Shown here piece by piece: positions 34,695 through 46,649 of a stretch of DNA of 64,000 bases. Under the pieces are notes generated by a model. It worked only from the letters and a program-made list of their open reading frames with translations, ran no database searches and was not told the origin of the DNA. The stretch comes from Erythroxylum novogranatense (Eukaryota; Streptophyta; Magnoliopsida; Malpighiales; Erythroxylaceae): positions 21,383,120 through 21,447,119 of the forward strand of contig CM057235.1 of NCBI GenBank assembly GCA_029891385.1. Direction: 5' to 3'. The first letter of the stretch is position 1, and each line of letters opens with the position of its first letter. Position numbers and translations under genes: made by a program.

Positions 34695-36634
34695 TGTAGG
34701 TGTAAGTCGACTTGTACCATCTGTAAGTCGACTTATGCTTGCTCGGTACTGATAAGTCGCCTTGTTCACCAGTGTAAGTCGACTTATGTATGTCCAATAC
34801 CATAAGATTGTTAGAGTAGTGCCTCAAAGGCAATCCCTTTAGCGCATTTTGTTCATAGTCATGTATGCACTTTATGAATAAATAAAGCAAGGCATATTTC
34901 ATTTATTTGATGTTCATTTTGTTATGAATTGATGTTGATCTTTAATCAAATTAATGAAGTCCATGATATATGACATAACATGAAGGAAATTATGATGTGA
35001 TCATACTATCGAGATTCCTATCATGTGCAATTATGTCATTATCTAAATTATCCTAGTCATAGGATTAACGAGACCGACATCGTTAATCCGGATAGACTAG
35101 CACATGTCATATTCCTTGATTGGATCAAGCAAGAGATCTCGAAACTGTAAATATGAGATATTTAGAATTGATACGTGGATGCTTACTAGTGGTAGTAAGT
35201 ACATCGATGACCCGCCATGAGATCATCACATGGGTATTCTATTATAATGTCGTGATAATCTCATCATAGCAATGGTGCAAGTATCCTTAGACTTGAGGTA
35301 CTCAAGGATATCTTGATACTTGATTCTGCTTTGACTCCATTCCTTGTTGCCTTCGGTCGTCGCCATAGGGTGGTGCTTGGGTACGCTTTAAGGTATTCAA
35401 GGTAATTGAGTAGCCAATAAAGGATTCATCACTTCGAATAGCGTAAGAGATACCCATAGCTTCTTGTCGGGATCATTACTTGAAGTCTCTGGCCGAGCAC
35501 ACCTGTGTCATGAAGAGGGTCTTCATGGACATATAAAGTAATAAGTCCGGACGAGACCCGATATCACTGGGCTAGACTCGCCTAGTGAGAGTTGACACTT
35601 TGACCATACTCATAACCAAGTAGGGTATACGATGGTGAAAGGACGAATTGCACGGTAATTGTCTATGGAAAGGTTCGTGATCCGTTCCCGATGAGCTCGG
35701 GTTCATTAGTCAAACCAATTACTTTCCGGTCAATTGGGGGTCATGATGTGTTGCTAGACGTCGCTCATGACTTGCTTAGATTAAGTGTTAATCTAAGTGG
35801 CCAACATAACCGGGAACCTAATGGGTCACACGCATAAGAGTGGATCGAAAATCTGTAAAATAGTTTTGGATAGTGATCCAATATCTGGAGAGCAATAGGA
35901 TTAAATGGATCCCGATGAGATCGAGATATGTCCCGATGAGATCGCGACATCGATATTGCTGAAAAGGGTCTCTGTCGATTTTTCGGTACTGGGGCCCGCC
36001 AGGTCGGTAGGACCGACCCCAGTGAGACTGGACCACTTCAGCATTTATATACATATATATATTATTAATTAATTAAGTAATTAATTAATAAATATATATA
36101 TATATATGTAGTAACGTGGAAGAGAAGAGAAGGATTTAGAACCTTCTAGTTTTAATGCTTAGTCATTAAGCATTAAATTGCAAAAGGACAAAAAATAAAA
36201 GATGAAAGATGATGATGCTCGTGGATGATGATATAAGAGGTTTAAAATAAGTTTTAAACCTAATTTTGAAAGGGCTTCATCGTGGTTTGCAAGAAAGAAG
36301 AGAAAAGTGTTTCATCTTTCAAGCTTTCCATCATCATCCTTCAAGCTCTTCTCCAAGTTTCATCCCCTCTTCAAGGTTGAATCCTAAGCTCTCCAAGGCT
36401 AAGGTAAGATCTAGCAGTCTTTTCCTTAGTCTAGCTATTCCCGGGTCAAAGGGGTTTGTCCCGGTTAGGTTTTCCGACCTCTGCGTGGATACCGTTAGAG
36501 ACGGTCTCCTTTGGTCGTTATGGTTTGATTGTTTGTACATACACTTGGATCCTGGCTTTCGGGAACTTCCCGGAACAAAAAGTTTTGTTTTCCACACTGT
36601 GTCCATGTGATGGACACCTCGGGATTTTCCTACA
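34695..36634 (+). repeat. Copia-2 5' LTR
   Basis: 1940 bp. The first 90 bp hold three perfect AAGTCGACTT palindromes (34704, 34725, 34776) and one near copy (34754). A 114-codon open frame at 36266-36610 exists in both LTRs but shows no coding features and is explained by LTR identity. An (AT)-rich microsatellite lies at 36046-36105. Confidence 0.93.
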
Positions 36635-36635
36635 G

Positions 36636-36655
36636 TGGTATCAGAGCCACTTGTG
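36636..36655 (+). promoter_or_regulatory. Copia-2 primer binding site (initiator tRNA-Met)
   Basis: TGGTATCAGAGCCACTTGTG begins one base after the 5' LTR; the first 12 bases complement the 3' end of initiator tRNA-Met. Confidence 0.92.
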
Positions 36656-38680
36656 TTGTATAAACAGTTAAAATGATAACTAGGTCGGAGTTCCTTTGTG
36701 AATTGAGCTGTGTAGCATGCTGCCTGTGTTAATTTCGAATTCTGTCCAGAATTAGGGTTTTCAAAATTTTCTTGCATAGACCTGCTAATAAGATGTTGCT
36801 GAATGTGTCTATAAAAGGAAAAAATTTATCGATGTCGTTTGATATGTTTTTTCTATTTAATTCCCTAAGTTTCGGATGCTGTCCTGTTGAACATTTCTGA
36901 AACAGGTATACTTGTAAATTCGAGAATAAATTCTAGAAAAATTGTTTTTCGGATTGGTTTTCACCGACACGTCCCTAAGATGTTTTTGAATGTCTCTGTG
37001 GATGGAAAATGTTTTCAAGGTGATTTACTATTTATTTCCGAATTTATTGTATGCTTCTGGGAATGTCTGTGTTGAAAAACACAGATTCTGTTTCGGCTAG
37101 ATTGCTGAGTTTTGATGAGTTTTTGTTGGAAATAAATCCTAAAAAATTCATGGAGTATTTTGTGAACATGTACTAACCTCTGTAATTTTCTCAGCATTTA
37201 TTGAAATTGTTTCAATGATTATTTCGAGCAAAAGGCAGAGCTTGGCAGTTTTGAGAAAGTTGCTGGGGCTGTTTTGTTTGAAATGATTGGTTATGTATTT
37301 CTGAATTCCAATGCCTTGAATCATTTTTAATGTGATTAAAAATGTGTTATATTGATCTGGTATGCATGCCAAAATGAGATTCTTGAAATTTGGTTTCCAA
37401 TAATTTTTGGATGTCGAATAGGTCACTTTAGCGTCTCGTTAGATTATTCCGTTATCTTGGTTATTTTGGCGTCGCAATTTTTGTGACAAGTGCGGAGTAA
37501 TCTTGATAACGTGTAGCTTACCTAGAGATACTTAGCATGATAATTTGATATTCTTAAAATTATGTGGAAATCTAGTGATTAATAGTGATTAATCGGTTTC
37601 AAGTTTTTCCTATATAGTTTGACTATATGGCATGCATGATTTGATGAAAATGTTTCATTAGCACATTAATATAAAGGTTTATATACTTGTTATATTGGTG
37701 TTGTGAATTGAGAATGCTTGGATTGAGGATTAGCCGACTAGATAGCAATTTTCCTTATGTAAGGTGACTTGTTCAGTTGGATAAGGCGACTTACATGTGT
37801 AAGAGTCGTATAAGGCGACTTGTATATTGATATGTTTACTTGTACATGCTGTGAAAGATAAGTCGACTTGCATTGGATAAGTCGACTTATATCATGCCTT
37901 ATGGGATGATGGATGATTTTCGTATAAATTCAATGTGATTGATGCAATGCCCTAAATTACTCCATATAGTCATGGTGACTATAATCCCATAGCTTGGATG
38001 AGACCTGAATTTGAAATCCCTCCTCGTAATATGACAATTAACGCCTTCCATTAATATGGTAAGAACCAGAGTTCTTCTAGGGTTGAGTTGTTGAGCTAAC
38101 CTCAAGCTCACTCTATACTTAATATGTTCGAACCATGAAAATAAGATTTTGGATTAATGGGTCGGTTTTCCTAGAAGCGTTGATTTGTTGAGCTAACCTC
38201 AAGGTCAACGTGGACAGAGGCGAAGTTGGGTAGTGTACATCAGATGTGCGCGCATCAAGTGTTGATAACCCAATGTTTGTGCACACATCAACCGTTGATA
38301 GCACTGATCGATAGTTGTGTCTAAGATGTAACTGGTATGTCTGATACCTCCCGAGACATAAGGTGGCTTGTTGAGCTAACCTCAAGGTCATTCTTAATGT
38401 CGGTTATCGATGATGCAATTGGTATGACTGATACCTACCGATTGACCTAAGAAGTGGCTTGTTGGGCAAACCCAAGGTCATTCTTAGCAATGTCGGATAT
38501 CGACCCACTAGGACATTTTGTCACTTTGTTTCTTGGATTCATAATGAGGGTTATGGATTCTATGAAACTAGTGGGAGCTGTATACATGTCATTTAAGTCC
38601 TTATGATCATGCATTTAACTTAAATCCGCATTTAAGTCTATTCTAATCTTTCTCTCTCTATGGTTAGGTTGTTTGAAGAT
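36656..38680 (+). other. Copia-2 untranslated leader with repeats
   Basis: About 2 kb without coding signal between PBS and gag. It contains a second set of palindromes of the LTR type: perfect AAGTCGACTT at 37860 and 37879, and variants with AAGGCGACTT or AAGGTGACTT at 37761, 37783 and 37812. Further on, TTGTTGAGCTAACCTCAAG occurs at about 38094, 38186 and 38369, with a diverged copy near 38459, the last two inside a tandem unit of roughly 90 bp. Confidence 0.7.
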
Positions 38681-38990
38681 GTCTTCCAAATGTGAACTTG
38701 CGCCACTAATGGACTCAAACAAATTACCCGGACCTGATTTTCTTGATTGGCTAAGAAATGAGAAATGTTCTCAGATCTAAGGAACTGGGCTATGTCCTTG
38801 ATGTTTCACTTCCTGATCCACTTGTTGTTGATGTTTCGATAGAGATCGAGAAAGTAGGAAGAATGCATAAAAGAAAACCAAAGGTACGCCTCAAAAGGAA
38901 CTGCTTCCATCAGGGCAAGACCGCCACCTGGAGGCTAAACCGAAAGTCTATCTGAGTCCTCAAGGCGTAAGAAGGCATCGATGCCTCGAC
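38681..38990 (+). pseudogene. Copia-2 gag remnant
   Basis: The start at 38681 gives MSSKCELAPLMDSNKLPGPD, then FLDWLRN, a Gag-type opening, and after a frame change a short piece containing LGYVLDVSLPDP. A Lys/Arg-rich piece with CFHQGKTATWRLNRKS follows, which looks like a knuckle in which the second Cys and the GHW have been altered. Most of the capsid region is missing compared with a usual copia Gag of several hundred residues, so this is an internal deletion derivative. Confidence 0.75.
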
Positions 38991-38994
38991 TTCT

Positions 38995-41900
38995 TCAGAT
39001 ATGTTTGTCATTGAGGTTAATACTGTTTCTGATCACAACATATGGGTATTAGATACCGGTTGTGGCTCACACATATGTAATGATATGCAGGGCCTCAGGG
39101 ATAGTAGGCAGCTCATTAAGGGAGATATAGACCTACGTGTTGGTAATGGAGCAAAAGTTGCTGCATTAGCTGTAGGGACTTATGCTTTGACACTCCCCAG
39201 TGGGCTTGTATTCAATTTGGATGATTGTTATTTTGTGCGGTTTTAACAAAGAACATATTGTCTGCTTTCTTGTTTAAATAGAATGGTTTCCATGTAACTT
39301 TTGGAAGCAATGGTTGTTCTATCAGTTTAAATGGAATGCTCTATGGTACGGGTACATTATGCAATGGTATTTACATATTAGATATGTCACATCCAATTAT
39401 GAATGTCAATGACAAGAAAAGACATAAAAGAGATAATTTAAAATCAACTTACTTATGGCATTGTCGCCTTGGCCACATAAATGAGAGACGCATCGCTAAG
39501 CTCCATAAGAGTGGATGTTTAGGGTCATTTGATTATGAATCATATGACACATGTGAATCTTGTTTGTTAGGCAAGATGACTAAGTTACCTTTAAGGGAAA
39601 GGGTGAGCGAATATCGGATTATTAGACCTAATACATTCGGATGTATGTGGTCCGATATCCATCCATGCCGTGTGGTGATCGTTACTTCATTACCTTTATC
39701 GATGATTATTCTCGATATAGGTACTTGTATCTGATGAGATACAAATCTGAAGCGTTTGAAAAGTTCAAACAATTCAGAAATGAAGTAGAAAAACAACTTG
39801 GGAAAAGTATTAAGACATTACGATCTGATCGTGGTGGAGAATACTTAGACCAAGAGTTTTGGATTATCTCAGAGATAATGGGATTTTATCTCAGTGGACT
39901 CCACCTTACACACCACAGCACAATGGTGTGGCAGAAAGGAGAAATCGAACCTTGCTGGACATGGTTCGATCTATGATGGGCTTTGCACAGTTACCAAAAT
40001 CCTTTTGGGGTATGCGCTCGAGACAAATTGCTTACTTGTTAAACGAGTTCCATCAAAGACAGCTTGATGTTACTCCATATGAGATGTGGACTAACAAGAA
40101 ACCTTATCTTTCTTATTTGAAAGTTTGGGGTTGTCCTGCTTATGTGAAGCGGACAAAGTCAGATAAGCTTGAAGCAAAGTCTGACAGGTGTCTGTTCGTA
40201 GGATATCCTAAAGAAACAAGAGGATATCAATTCTACCTTGCTGAGGAACAAAAGGTGTTTGTTTCGATGCATGCTGTCTTTTTAGAGAAAGAGTTTCTTT
40301 TACAAGAAGACAGTGGGAGCAAAATTGAGCTTGAAGAAGTTCAAGATGCTCGGACAGACGCAGATCAATTGCCTGAACCTGAAACTGTAACTCATACAGA
40401 TGAGGTAACAGTTCAACCTTCTACTACACACGTAATTCGTAGGTCAAGAGGATACGCCTGCTCCCGAGAGATATGAATTTCGTGAGTGAACAGAATGACG
40501 TATTGCTCATAGAGGATGATGAGCCTACCACCTATGAAGAGGTTCTGAAGAGTTCAGAGTCTGAAAAATGGCTTCATGCCATGAAATCTGAAATGGATTC
40601 CATGTACGAAAACCAAGTATGGACTTTGGTTGATGCACCTGAAGGGATAAAACCTATAGGGTGCAAATGGGTTTTCAAGAAGAAAACCGACATGGATGGT
40701 AATGTGATTACCTATAATGCAAGGCTTGTGGCTAAAGGCTTTCGTCAAAGACAAGGAGTTGACTATGACGAGACCTTCATTCCAGTAGCAATGCTTAAAT
40801 CCATTAGGATACTCCTAGCCATTGCGCCATTATGATTATGAGATATGGCAATGGATGTGAAGACGCTTTCCTGAATGGAAATCTGACTGAGGATGTGTAT
40901 ATGACACAACCTGAGGGCTTCATCTCCTATGATGGCGAAAAGGTATGCAAGCTTCAGAAATCTATTTATGGATTAAAGCAAGCATCCAGGAGTTGGAATA
41001 TCCGTTTTGATGAGACAATCAAAGAGTTTGGTTTCTCACAAAATCCGGATGAACATTGTGTGTATAAGAAGGTTAATGGAACTGCAATCGTATTCCTTGT
41101 GTTATATGTAGATGACATGTTGTTACTAGGAAACGATGTCTCAATGCTGCAATCAGTAAAAATTTGGTTGTCCAAACAATTTGCCATAAAAGACCTTGGA
41201 GAAGCAACTTATATCCTTGGGATAAAGATTTATAGAGATAGATCGAAGAGGTTGCTTGGTCTTTCACAGTCAACGTAGATAGACAAGATGCTAAAGAGGT
41301 TTAGCATGGAGCAATCCAAGAGAGGGTATCTTCCCATGTCTCATGGGATATCGCTCTCGAAGTCTATGTGTCCTAAGACACAGGATGAGAGGATGCGCAT
41401 GAATATGATCCCGTATGCATCTGCAGTAGGATCTATCATGTATGCAATGCTATGTACGAGACCCGATGTATCATATGCTCTAAGTGTTACGAAAGCAGAT
41501 ACCAATCGGATCCCATGAGGGTCATCGGGTGGTCATCAAGAATATCCTAAGAACTAAGGATGTTTTTGATATATGGAGATGGAAATCTCCAAGTGAGCGG
41601 CATACAGATGTCAGCTTTCAATTTGATAAGGACAACTCCAGGTCCCAATCAGGTTACGTTTTCACACTGAATGGAGGAGCATCGGTTGAAAGAGTTCCAA
41701 GCAAGAGACGATCACGATTCAACGATCGACGCAGAGTACATTGCAAAGATCGGATGCAAAGAAAGGAAGCATTTGGATCAAGAAGTTCATTATCTTGAAC
41801 TTGGTGTAGTTCCCAAATATGATGGGCCCATACAATTGTATTGTGACAACAATGGAGCTATTATGCAGCGAAAGAACCAAGGTCTCATCAACGATCCAAA

Positions 41901-42000
41901 CACGCACTCTACCGATACCATCCGATTTGGGAGATCATTCATGGGTGATGTCCCGATAGAGAGAATTCCACAGAGCGTAACATTGTCGATCCGCTGACAA
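38995..42000 (+). pseudogene. Copia-2 pol: protease, integrase, RT, RNase H, broken
   Basis: Protease (39001-39246): NIWVLDTGCGSHIC retains the DTG site. GAG pre-integrase (39336-39620): LWHCRLGHINERRIAKLHKS, CESCLLGKMTKLPL. Integrase: YFITFIDDYSRYRYLYL, TLRSDRGGEY and YTPQHNGVAERRNRT at 39641-39976 and 39859-40476 in overlapping frames, then the C-terminal GYQFYLAEEQKVFVS. RT: WLHAMKSEMDSMYENQVWTL and GCKWVFKKKTDMDGN (40473-40835), LYVDDMLLLGND (YVDD, 40832-41278). RNase H: 41288-41997, with PYASAVGSIMYAMLCTRPDV, a missing segment near 41510, and YCDNNGAIMQRKN. At least six frame changes. Better kept than Copia-1. Confidence 0.9.
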
Positions 42001-42075
42001 AGCCATTGTCACGTAAGAATTTTGATTCTCATGTACTCGCTTATGGTATTAGATACCAAGGCGATTGGCTTTAGG

Positions 42076-42089
42076 TCAAGTGGGAGATT
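42076..42089 (+). promoter_or_regulatory. Copia-2 polypurine tract
   Basis: The purine-rich CAAGTGGGAGATT stretch lies directly before the 3' LTR start TGTAGGTG. Confidence 0.85.
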
Positions 42090-43468
42090 TGTAGGTGTAA
42101 GTCGACTTGTACCATCGTAAAGTCGACTTATGCTTTTCGATCTTGATAAGTCGCCTTGTTCACCAAAGTAAGTCGACTTATGTATGTCCATACCATAAGA
42201 TTGTTAGAGTAATGCCCTAAAGGCAATCCCTTTAGCGCATTTTGTTCATAGTCATGTATGCACTTTATGAATAAATAAAGCAAGGCATATTTCATTTATT
42301 TGATGTTCATTTTGTTATGAATTGATGTTGATCTTTAATCAAATTAATGAAGTCCATGATATATGACATAGCATGAAGGAAATTATGATGTGATCATACT
42401 ACTAAGATTCCTATCATGTGCAATTATGTCAAGATTCAAATTATCCTAGTCATAGGATTAACGAGACCGACATCGTTAATCCGGATAGACTAGCACATGT
42501 CATATTCCTTGATTGGATCAGCGGTGGATCTCGAAACTGTAAATATGAGATATTTAGAGTTGACATGTGGATGCTTACTAGTGGTAGTAAGTACATTGGA
42601 TGACCTGCCATGAGATCATCATATGGGTATTCTATTATAATGTCGGTGATAATCTCATCATAGAATGGTGCAAGTATCCTTAGACTTGAGGTACTCGAGG
42701 ATATCTTGAATCTTGATTACGTGCTTTGACTCCATTCCTTGTTGCCTTCCGAGGTCGCCATAGGATGGTGCTTGGAGTGCGATTTGAGGTATTGAAGGTA
42801 ATTGAGTAGCCAATAAAGGATTCACCACTTCGGAATAGCGGAAGAGATACCCATAGCTTCTTGTCGGGATCGTTACTTGAAGTCTCTGGCGGAGCACACC
42901 TGTGTCATGAAGAGGGTCTTCATGGACATATAAAGTAATGAGTCCGGACGAGACCCGATATCACTGGGCTAGACTCGATCTAGTGAGAGTTGACACTTGA
43001 CCATACTCATAACCAAGTGGGGTATAGGATGGTGAAAGGACGAATTGCACCAGAATTGTCATGGAAAGGTTCATGATCCGGTTCCCGATGAGCTCGGGTT
43101 CATTAGTCAAACCAATTACTTTCCGGTCAATTGGGGTCATGATGTGTTGCTTTAGGCAGCTCATGACTTGCTTAGATTAAATGTTAATCTAAGTGGCCAA
43201 CATAACCGGAACCTAATGGGTCACACGATAAGAGTGGATCGAAATCAGAAAATAGTTTTGGATAGTGATCCAATATCTGGAGAGCAATAGGATTAAATGG
43301 ATCCCGATGAGATCGAGATATGTCCCGATGAGATCGCGACATCGATATTCTTGAAAAGGGTCTCCGCCGATTTTTGATCGGGGGCCCGCCAGTTGAGTAG
43401 ACCAGGCCAGTGAGATCGGACCACTTGAGATTTATATACATATATATATATTATTAATTAATTAAGTA

Positions 43469-43505
<37 letters not shown>

Positions 43506-44027
43506 AACGTGGAAGAGAAGAGAAGGATTTAGAACCTTCTAGTTTTAATGCTTAGTCATTAAGCATTAAATTGCAAAAGGACAAAAAATAAAAGATGAAA
43601 GATGATGATGCTCGTGGATGATGATATAAGAGGTTTAAAATAAGTTTTAAACCTAATTTTGAAAGGGCTTCATCGTGGTTTGCAAGAAAGAAGAGAAAAG
43701 TGTTTCATCTTTCAAGCTTTCCATCATCATCCTTCAAGCTCTTCTCCAAGTTTCATCCCCTCTTCAAGGTTGAATCCTAAGCTCTCCAAGGCTAAGGTAA
43801 GATCTAGCAGTCTTTTCCTTAGTCTAGCTATTCCCGGGTCAAAGGGGTTTGTCCCGGTTAAGTTTTCCGACCTCTGCGTGGATACCGTTAGAGACGGTCT
43901 CCTTTGGTCATTATGGTTTGATTGTTTGTACATACACTTGGATCCTGGCTTTCGGGAACTTCCCGGAAAAAAAAGTTTTGTTTTCCGCACTGTGTCCATG
44001 TGATGGACACCCCGGGATTTTCCTACA
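42090..44027 (+). repeat. Copia-2 3' LTR
   Basis: 1938 bp, direct copy of the 5' LTR. The palindrome set is repeated at its start. The right ~530 bp differ from the 5' LTR by only a few bases, while the left two thirds carry many one- to three-base indels. The (TA)n tract is longer here (43437-43502). Confidence 0.93.
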
Positions 44028-44116
44028 GCATAATCAGTATTTGATGCATTTCATAAAATACATGCTCAGATAAAGGCATAGTGACTTGAGTAGCCAGTTT
44101 GAAACGCTTCCACATA

Positions 44117-44196
44117 GAGCTTTGCTCCATGATTTCTGATTCTGCGCGTAGTGCTTTGCTCTATGATATGTGTTTTGCACGTAGAGCTATGCTCTA
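44117..44196 (+). repeat. Hairpin array in LTR A2
   Basis: GAGC-TTT-GCTC (44117-44127), an imperfect GTGC-TTT-GCTC (about 44151-44161) and TAGAGC-TAT-GCTCTA (44182-44196) are spaced by about 30 bp, at the position where the other LTRs carry GAGCT-type hairpins. Confidence 0.65.
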
Positions 44197-44352
44197 TAAT
44201 TCTGTTATGATTGAGTCCTATGGGCCAGTATTTGTATAAGTATATGATAGGCACTCGGTCATAACAATAAGAACGAATGTGAGTCTCTTGTATATAGCAT
44301 TATAAGATCGATATCCATTGAATGAATATCTGTAAAATATGTGATATGTGTT

Positions 44353-44432
44353 TATGATCCGGTGAACTCATCACTGATGGTTCACTCATTGAGTTTGCAA
44401 AACTCACCTAAAATTTGCAAATATTTTTCAGG
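44353..44432 (+). promoter_or_regulatory. Conserved hairpin pair and acceptor-like site in LTR A2
   Basis: A bulged stem GAAC-CATC / GATG-GTTC (44363-44383), the stem TGAGTT-TGCAA-AACTCA (44390-44406), then TGCAAATATTTTTCAGGA (44415-44432) with AG at 44430-44431. Confidence 0.5.
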
Positions 44433-44974
44433 ATTAGAAGAATACCCCGTTAGGCCAACGGGAGTATACCTACAGCATTCAAGTGAAGGATAAGGGTTGG
44501 GATCAGTTCGCTTCTGCATTGCATTTCTCTATTTTGTATTGAATTGTAAATTCCGCAATTTTTTGTATAAATTGGTCTTCCGAATTGAATTAAGTGTTTT
44601 GTATTTATGAAAGGGCCCAAATGGCTATTGAAAATGTTGTTGATGGTTTTGTGTTACTTGAAAATGTTTATGAATGAATGTGGGCCCAATTTGAGTATCG
44701 ATTTCTGCATATCATGTTTGTTGTTGATTTGAAAAGAAAATTATATCGATTTCTAAATGATTGAGTGCTTTAGCATGCCACCCTCGCAGGGCACGATCTC
44801 GGATATCACCCATCGATGTCGAGTTCGGGTCTTGCGGGAGTGGGGTGCTACAGTTGATCTCAATATTTGTATCAATATAAAAAGACAATATAATATAATA
44901 TATTATAAAAATATTAAAATTATTAAGGTAAACATAACCAACATATTATAAAGAATATAATTTACTCTGAATAT

Positions 44975-46600
44975 CTTCCTCACCTAATTAACCTCAGGTG
45001 CATATAAGGGCTTCAACAATATTAGGATGAAGTCAAGCATAATAAGGACTAACTATGCAACTACCAATACTAAATGCAAACTCCAAAACAACAACAGATA
45101 TTGAAATTGGTAAAAGGTCTCATACAATTACTTGCAAGATTGGAAAAACACTTCCATGTGTCTTTTACCATAATAATACATTGAATTGCATATTTCCAAC
45201 TAAGGTCACAGCATAAGCTGCCAAATAGTTGTCAAGCTCCGTCTTATTGTAAGAAGTTTTAGTCTTTTTTTTCTTAATAAATTATGCACATTTGGGACTC
45301 ACACTATTTGTACAAAAAATGAATATGAAGTTGAAGTTGATACTTAACTACTACGATCCTGATCTTTGTCCAATCTTTGTTAATAATTAATAAATAAATT
45401 ATAATATAATTGTTTAATAATATCAACGTGTTCTTAAATTCGATCACCGTACAACTTTTGATAACAAAAATGTAGTTCCCCTATCTTATATCTTAAGTCT
45501 AATACAAAAACTATTGCCACAATTTATCCTATTATAAACCAACAAGAATTGAGTTTCTCCATCATCTACTCTATCATGACTCATATTGCTTCATTGAAAT
45601 CAAACATCTAACCAAACAAAACTTACTTGATCTCACACATGTGACTAAAACAAAAGTGTGAAATTGGATAATTTGTGCTTGAGAAAAACTTAATAGCCTT
45701 ATAAAATATATCTAACTTCACACAAAGTGTTTCAGCCAACTCCTATCACTCTAGTTTCAACAGGCAAGTATATTGAGGATCTCTTTGTCTCAAACTATTA
45801 AATACCTCAATATATTTAGTTGTTGACTTTAATATTTTGAATCTTAAATTCCATTTGTTTAGACAACTAAAAACCTTTTACATGAAATGTGTAATTATTG
45901 TGCAGTTTCTTCAATTTTTTTGACTCTTTTGGGTGTTGCACTTTTATACCACGTTACTTTAAATTGTCTCTATCACTTCTTTTATTACCTCTTACTCGTC
46001 CTTTATAATCAAATTTACGATATGAGTGAAACAACACATATGAAGTAACCTTCCACCAATTAATAAGCTCCTAACCCACAACTTGTTTTTCAATTTTTTT
46101 GCACCATTTATGCTATGATTATACAGAGTTATGTGGAACCAACACATAGCCAACACATAAATAAACTTACCATTTAAAAATATGAACAAATAACATTTAA
46201 AATAAAATAAATAAATAAATGATAACAATATTAAAAATACAACTTATCTCAATAATTGACTGTATAAAGTCCAGTCATTGTCAATGTAGTCGGTTGTCAC
46301 CACCATATAACACTCTTTTGGTTATTAGTTGTTCGCATATCTAATGTGATGGCTCCCTATTCGTGAATGCTCAACAACAAATTCAATATTTTTTTCTTTT
46401 GATTGTCGTAAATCTTGAAAATTTATTTCTTCACAGTATTTATTTTGAAGGTTAGTTTGAGTGAGGTGAACACAATCCTAAAGTTTTTGCAATCGCCAAT
46501 AGAGAGTGACTATCCATTATCAATGATCATCTTAATTATTAAAAACTTTAATTTGTTATCGCCATAACTTGTGACAATCATTTCATTCTAGTAACACCAA
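44975..46600 (-). pseudogene. Decayed hAT transposase (RICESLEEPER-like)
   Basis: Translating the minus strand in all frames gives an ordered set of hAT phrases. About 46560-46360: LKFLIIKMIIDNG, then FKINTVKK. About 46340-46250: ITLDMRTTNNQKS, then YMVVTTDYIDNDWTLYSQLL (expected DxWTS and I-D-DW region). 45992-46228: RLLHMCCFTHIVNLIIKDE (CAHILNLIV region). About 45480-45510: VLDLRYKIGELHFCYQKLYG. 45224-45247: KTELDNYL. 44985-45110: ISISVVVLEFAFSIGS and VEALICT, the C-terminal dimerisation domain. The blocks are in family order but in changing frames with stops and AT-rich fillers. BED finger, terminal inverted repeats and 8-bp duplication were not found. Confidence 0.8.
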
Positions 46601-46649
46601 GGGAAGGGATTAATATGGACGATGCAAGAAAATCATTAAGCTCTTTTAT

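Larger units (their letters stand above)
34695..44027 (+). mobile_element. Copia-2: complete Ty1/copia element
   Basis: Direct LTRs 34695-36634 and 42090-44027, each starting TGTAGGTG and ending TTTTCCTACA, with exact target duplication GCATA (34690-34694 and 44028-44032). The plus-strand order is PBS, a 2-kb untranslated leader, a largely deleted gag, protease, integrase, RT, RNase H, PPT. It is inserted in LTR A2 in opposite orientation to Copia-1. The LTRs' right thirds are nearly identical. Lineage within copia was not determined. Confidence 0.93.
22086..44852 (+). mobile_element. Solo LTR A2 (gypsy family A) opened by two copia elements
   Basis: It starts TGTAACATCCCGTCCCC at 22086 and ends GTGGGGTGCTACA at 44852. 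Flanks are GTTGG (22081-22085) and GTTGA (44853-44857), four of five bases equal, consistent with an aged 5-bp duplication. Subtracting Copia-1 and Copia-2 with their duplications leaves about 4045 bp in three pieces: 22086-23810, 33195-34694 and 44033-44852. The right 90 bp match LTR A1 in inverted orientation. Piece 2 has a TATA-like TATAAATAAAG (33637) and purine-rich leader; piece 3 has the hairpins and acceptor-like site. No internal region or second LTR exists, so it is a solo LTR. Confidence 0.85.

Noticed and set aside
36266..36610. 114-codon open frame present in both Copia-2 LTRs
   Set aside because: Its conservation follows from LTR identity; composition is not protein-like and the region is LTR.
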